NCBI GenBank assembly: GCA_001873165.1
Contig: MNYO01000025.1
Coordinates: 1 to 11,276, forward strand
Reading direction: 5' to 3'
Source: Candidatus Gracilibacteria bacterium CG2_30_37_12
GTDB taxonomy: Bacteria; Patescibacteriota; Gracilibacteria; BD1-5; UBA2023
Length of the DNA stretch: 11,276 nucleotides
The notes below the pieces were generated by a model. It was not told where the DNA came from. It saw only the letters and a list, made by a program, of their open reading frames with translations, and ran no database searches. Below, one piece after another: positions 8,640 through 11,276 of the stretch; the first letter of the stretch is position 1, and each line of letters starts with the position of its first letter. Position numbers and translations under genes: made by a program.

Positions 8640-9200
8640 ATGCAAAAAATAATCTTAGCACTAGCAGGGGAGATGGGGTGCGGAAAGGGAACACTTACAA
8701 AGTACTTGGTTGCAAAATATGATGCAGAAGTGTATCGGTTTTCAAATCCTTTGCGTGACATTTTGGATCGAATGCATCGCGAGAAAAGTCGGGATACTAT
8801 GCAGCAACTTTCAACAGCTCTTCGCCAGATTTTTGGGGACGATGTACTTTCGGAGATTATTCTTGCAGATATTTGACAGAGTAATTCATCCTTTATAATT
8901 ATCGATGGAGTACGAAGAGAAAGTGATATAAAATATCTTCGGAATCTTCAAGGATTCCGTCTGGTATATATAGATGCAGATATTTCCACTCGATATACAC
9001 GTATCACTTGTCGTAAAGAAAACAGTGATGATACGACGAAAACAATTGAAGAATTTATGAGAGATACGGAAGCAGAACCAGAGTTACGAATCCGTGGACT
9101 GAAAGAAATATCCCAGATTGTCCTCGAGAATAATGGAACGATTCAGGAATTAGAAATGCAATTTGAAGACGTATTAAAAGAGATAATTCATTCTTTATAA
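8640..9200 (+). CDS. P-loop nucleotide-kinase-like protein, UGA = Gly
   Basis: A 186-aa protein with an N-terminal Walker A loop, G10-E-M-G-C-G-K16-G-T18, preceded by a hydrophobic strand (I-I-L-A-L-A). A second strand, F-I-I-I-D-G-V-R-R, follows the UGA (8874-8876, residue 79), and a third is L-V-Y-I-D-A-D. The spacing of P-loop, D-G-x-R and later arginine-rich lid-like segment (residues about 120-150) is that of the adenylate kinase / dNMP kinase / dephospho-CoA kinase group of P-loop kinases. The substrate cannot be told. Read with the standard code, the protein would be cut after 78 residues, before the D-G-V-R-R strand. It is a single gene, divergent from dnaE and separated by 199 bases and a promoter from the ribosomal genes. 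Confidence 0.7.
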
Positions 9201-9286
9201 GGAGCTCTAGGGGACTATGCTGGGAATGAGAAAATCTTCCATTTTTGTATTTTTATTCTTCGTTCTATACTTTCCAAAACAAAAAT

Positions 9287-9314
9287 TTGACTCTCGAACC
9301 TTTTTCTATACAAT
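9287..9314 (+). promoter_or_regulatory. Probable promoter of the rpsT-infC-rpmI-rplT cluster
   Basis: TTGACT (9287-9292, five of six to the -35 consensus) and TACAAT (9309-9314, five of six to the -10 consensus) are 16 bases apart, ahead of rpsT. The transcript would start near 9321 and have a leader of about 80 bases. A second, poorer pair (TTGTAT 9245, TATACT 9266) lies upstream. Nothing else is recognised in 9201-9399. Confidence 0.55.
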
Positions 9315-9399
9315 GCCCCTACTTTTTAAACATAGTACTATTTTTGTCTCTATAAAAGTAGTGCCGTTTCTTTTATTTATTCTCTATTTATTCTACTCC

Positions 9400-9669
9400 A
9401 TGCCAAATACTTCATCGGCAAAGAAGGCTCTCAAACAAAGCCAAACCAAAGCATCTAGAAATCGTCGTTTCAATGCACTTTACAAAGAAACTCTCAAAGC
9501 TTTTCAAAAGGCTGTTGTATCTGGATCTGCAGACGCTTCCGATCTTCTTGCGAAACTCTATTCTCGCGTAGATACTCTTGTAAAGAAAAATATTCTCCAT
9601 ATTAATAACGGTTCGAGAAAAAAATCTCGTTTCGCTAAGATGTTGAAATCCGTATCCACTAAGGCATAA
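9400..9669 (+). CDS. rpsT: 30S ribosomal protein S20
   Basis: An 89-aa, highly basic, helical protein with the S20 pattern: N-terminal S-S-A-K-K-A-L-K-Q-S, then R-N-R-R-F-N-A-L-Y-K, and a C-terminal H-I-N-N-G-S-R-K-K-S-R-F-A-K. S20 binds 16S rRNA early in assembly of the small subunit. The ATG at 9400 matches the usual S20 start. The frame stays open upstream to 9217, but that part is Phe-rich and unlike S20, and it would cover the promoter. No Shine-Dalgarno is seen. The stop is 3 bases before the infC start, so the two are cotranscribed. rpsT beside infC is not the usual position in model bacteria. No UGA codon is used. Confidence 0.93.
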   Translation: MPNTSSAKKALKQSQTKASRNRRFNALYKETLKAFQKAVVSGSADASDLLAKLYSRVDTLVKKNILHINNGSRKKSRFAKMLKSVSTKA

Positions 9670-9672
9670 TCG

Positions 9673-10182
9673 ATGGCTCCAAAAGCAAAACGTACCAATG
9701 AAAATATTCGAGCTAACAAGGTTCAGGTTATTGCTGAATCTGGAGAACAACTCGGTATTATGTCTCTCTCCGAAGCTATTAGTAAAGCAAGTGCTTTAGA
9801 GATGGATATCGTAGAGATAGGAATGCAAGGTGGTGTGGTTCTAACGAAGATGATGGATTATGGAAAGTTTCTGTTCAAACAACAAAAATCTCAAAATAAA
9901 TCTCATTCTAAAAAGACCGAAGTTAAAACCATTAAGTTGACCTATAAGATAGGAGATCATGATTTGGAGATTCGAAAGAATCAAGCCATTAAGTTCTGAA
10001 CTGCTGGACATCCATTGAAGATTATACTTTCTCTCCGAGGAAGAGAGAATCACTACGAAGCTCTCGCTATGGATAAGGTTAATGAATTTGTAGCTTCTCT
10101 CGCAGAAGTTTACAAGGCAGATGGAAAGGTAATGAAGGCAGGAAATAATTTCTCCATCCTTCTTCATATTAAAAAATCATAA
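9673..10182 (+). CDS. infC: Translation initiation factor IF-3, UGA = Gly
   Basis: A 169-aa protein of normal IF-3 length with both domains. The N-terminal domain has N-E-N-I-R-A-N-K-V and G-E-Q-L-G-I-M-S-L-S-E-A and ends in the M-D-Y-G-K-F signature. A Lys/Gln/Ser-rich linker follows, and the C-terminal domain has L-S-L-R-G-R-E. The UGA at 9997-9999 (residue 109) lies inside the C-terminal domain; reading it as stop would remove the part that binds the 30S subunit. It uses an ATG start, not the AUU that autoregulates infC in E. coli, so that control is unlikely here. The residues before M-D-Y-G-K-F are G-V-V-L-T-K-M where P-P-V-C-K-I is usual. It overlaps nothing and sits 3 bases after rpsT and 25 before rpmI. 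Confidence 0.95.
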
Positions 10183-10207
10183 TTTATTTCTCATTTAATT
10201 TCATTTT

Positions 10208-10408
10208 ATGAAACAGAAAACTCACTCAGGAGCAAAAAAACGTGTAAAAGTTACTGCAACTGGTAAATACATATTTGCTCATTCATGTAAACGTCATCTT
10301 CTTTCTGATAAATCCAAGAAAGCAAAAGGACGAAACAAATATGGTATCGTAGCTCACGGAACAAATAAGCTCGCTGCTCAGAGATGTCTCCCATACGGAG
10401 TAAAATAG
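10208..10408 (+). CDS. rpmI: 50S ribosomal protein L35
   Basis: A 66-aa basic protein with the L35 signature: K-Q-K-T-H-S-G-A-K-K-R at the start, G-K-Y-I-F-A-H-S-C-K-R-H near the middle, and a final C-L-P-Y-G-V-K. It is a component of the large subunit. It has its normal place between infC and rplT. No Shine-Dalgarno precedes the ATG, only an A/T-rich stretch. The gap to rplT (146 bases) is long for this operon and is partly filled by a palindromic repeat. Confidence 0.95.
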   Translation: MKQKTHSGAKKRVKVTATGKYIFAHSCKRHLLSDKSKKAKGRNKYGIVAHGTNKLAAQRCLPYGVK

Positions 10409-10410
10409 TT

Positions 10411-10497
10411 GTCATCCTGAATTTATTTCAGGACCTTCCATTCCTTTCCCTCATAATACGAGAAAAGTTGAAGATACTGAAACGAGTTCAGTATGAC
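10411..10497. repeat. Palindromic repeat between rpmI and rplT
   Basis: The ends GTCATCCTGAA and TTCAGTATGAC are inverted copies of each other with one difference, and each end holds its own smaller palindrome (CCTGAATTTATTTCAGG and ACTGAAACGAGTTCAGT). The GTCATCCTGAA...TTCAGGATGAC form is a widespread small intergenic repeat type in bacteria. It starts two bases after the rpmI stop. It may influence the transcript between the two ribosomal genes. The remainder of the gap, 10498-10554, is A/T rich with nothing recognised. Confidence 0.7.
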
Positions 10498-10554
10498 GAT
10501 ACTATGATAAATGATTCATATTACACCTTTTATTATAATTAACTAACAATTACT

Positions 10555-10899
10555 ATGGTACGCGTAAAACGTGGTCTACAGACTAAGAAACGACACAATA
10601 ATGTCATCGCTCGTGCGAAAGGTTTTCGTATGATGAATGGAAATGTCTTTTCTCGAGCTAAGAATGCTCTTATGAAAGCAGGAACCAATGCTTATATCGG
10701 ACGACGTCTCAAGAAACGAGATTTCCGTGGTCTCTGGACTATTCGTATCAATAATGCGGTTCGTGAACTCGGATTGAATTACTCAACTTTTATCAATCTT
10801 CTCTATAAGAAGAATGTAAAGATTGACCGAAAGGCTCTTTCCAATCTTGCTATCAGCCATCCAGCTGTATTCGCAAAAATCGTTGATTTCGTAAAATAA
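10555..10899 (+). CDS. rplT: 50S ribosomal protein L20
   Basis: A 114-aa basic protein typical of L20 in length and sequence. It starts V-R-V-K-R-G and continues with R-H-N-N-V-I-A-R-A-K-G-F and then A-Y-I-G-R-R-L-K-K-R-D-F-R-G-L-W-T-I-R-I-N. The usual L-N-Y-S-T-F-I-N motif and the R-K-A-L-S-N-L-A segment follow. L20 binds 23S rRNA early in large-subunit assembly. It is the last gene of the cluster, followed by a palindrome and terminator. No UGA codon is used. In well-studied bacteria L20 represses this operon through its mRNA; no recognisable L20 leader was identified here. Confidence 0.96.
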   Translation: MVRVKRGLQTKKRHNNVIARAKGFRMMNGNVFSRAKNALMKAGTNAYIGRRLKKRDFRGLWTIRINNAVRELGLNYSTFINLLYKKNVKIDRKALSNLAISHPAVFAKIVDFVK

Positions 10900-10902
10900 A
10901 CC

Positions 10903-11022
10903 TTTTTGCGAAAATAATGGATGATTTCTTCGTCAAAACTTCTGCGTCTCATTCATCGTAGTTCACTACGCCTCATTCGATGCTCAGTTTCTCCTCGAAA
11001 TCCTCTCATTCTTTCGCAAAAA
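10903..11022. repeat. 120-base imperfect palindrome after rplT
   Basis: Perfect 11-base outer arms (10903-10913 and 11012-11022) enclose further pairing pieces: 10923-10928 with 10997-11002, and a central hairpin CGTAG-TTCA-CTACG at 10957-10970. Related words, CGTCTCATTC and CGCCTCATTC, flank the central hairpin. The layout is that of a small mobile palindromic element or a long mRNA-stabilising hairpin. It starts 3 bases beyond the rplT stop and fills most of the space to the terminator. Confidence 0.65.
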
Positions 11023-11039
11023 TAAAGATAATAAAAAGT

Positions 11040-11065
11040 AAAAACCCCGCGAAAGCGGGGTTTTT
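11040..11065. terminator. Strong bidirectional rho-independent terminator
   Basis: A perfect six-pair stem CCCCGC/GCGGGG with a GAAA tetraloop is flanked by five A and five T. It ends the rpsT-rplT transcript on the + strand and would also stop anything arriving on the - strand. Confidence 0.93.
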
Positions 11066-11073
11066 GTTAGTTG

Positions 11074-11234
11074 ATTAAATTCTTATCCCCCGCTGCTTGC
11101 GGCGTGGGATTCCACTCTTCCTACTCTAACTACTTTTTAGAAATTGCCGGTCGTCAAGCGTAGTGTAGCGAGAAATTCGCGTAATACCCCGTTAGCTTGC
11201 TACGGGGATAGCGAATTTCAGGCAATTTCCTTTA
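11074..11234 (+). repeat. 161-bp structured dispersed repeat, copy B
   Basis: Second copy of the element at 43-203, differing at 11087 and 11178 only. In this copy the inner arms (11172-11180 and 11211-11219) pair perfectly. It follows the terminator by 8 bases, so it is not part of the ribosomal transcript, and lies 23 bases before a possible next ATG, in the same position relative to a downstream gene as copy A. Confidence 0.85.
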
Positions 11235-11257
11235 CTATACTTGTCCCGAAACAAAAA

Positions 11258-11276
11258 ATGAATATACTACAAAGGT
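11258..11276 (+). CDS. Possible start of the next gene (partial)
   Basis: An ATG at 11258 in an A/T-rich context like the other starts here opens a frame of only six codons (M-N-I-L-Q-R) before the window ends. The only support is its place just after repeat copy B, matching the layout at 203-210. No product can be named. Confidence 0.25.

Noticed and set aside
9217-9399. N-terminal extension of S20
   Set aside because: The stretch is hydrophobic and Phe-rich, unlike S20, and contains the best promoter of the window.
43-11234. The two repeat copies near the window ends as the overlap of a circular molecule
   Set aside because: Sequence before and after the copies differs at once (after 203 and after 11234), and two bases differ inside, so they are separate copies.

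Overview
The window is AT-rich bacterial DNA that makes sense only if UGA is read as a sense codon, best as glycine (translation table 25). Read with the standard code, five of the genes break into pieces. Read with UGA = Gly, fourteen in-frame UGA codons close into continuous, domain-complete proteins: 2 in the RsbW-like kinase, 4 in the sensor phosphatase, 6 in dnaE, 1 in a P-loop kinase and 1 in infC. One of them (5737-5739) falls on the glycine of the DnaE K-A-I-K-G motif. UGA = Gly is known from Candidatus Gracilibacteria (BD1-5/GN02) and Absconditabacteria (SR1), so the source is most likely one of these Patescibacteria lineages; the window alone does not separate the two.

Layout. (1) 43-203: a structured 161-bp repeat whose second copy (two differences) lies at 11074-11234 in the same orientation. 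(2) 210-3797, + strand: a three-gene partner-switching module of an RsbW-type ATPase/kinase, an RsbV/SpoIIAA-type STAS protein and a membrane RsbU-type phosphatase with Cache, HAMP, Aer-like PAS and SpoIIE/PP2C domains. (3) 3850-4155: the C-terminal remnant of a serine recombinase abutting the 3' end of a tRNA-Phe(GAA) gene on the - strand, which has its own -10 box and terminator; this looks like the scar of an integrated element. (4) 4348-8505, - strand: one very long dnaE (DNA polymerase III alpha, 1385 aa) with extra C-terminal linkers, one of which carries an in-frame palindromic repeat. (5) 8640-9200, + strand: a small nucleotide-kinase-like P-loop protein. (6) 9400-10899, + strand: rpsT-infC-rpmI-rplT, closed by a long imperfect palindrome and a strong bidirectional terminator at 11040-11065. 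(7) 11074-11276: the second repeat copy and perhaps the first codons of another gene.

How the genes fit together. In the partner-switching module the sensor phosphatase would respond to an extracytoplasmic ligand and/or cytoplasmic redox state and dephosphorylate the STAS protein, which would then sequester the RsbW-like kinase away from its target. No sigma factor is encoded here, so the output is unknown. The rest is core replication and translation machinery. Recognisable Shine-Dalgarno sequences are absent or weak at nearly all starts. Small palindromic repeats have spread through intergenic regions and even into dnaE.
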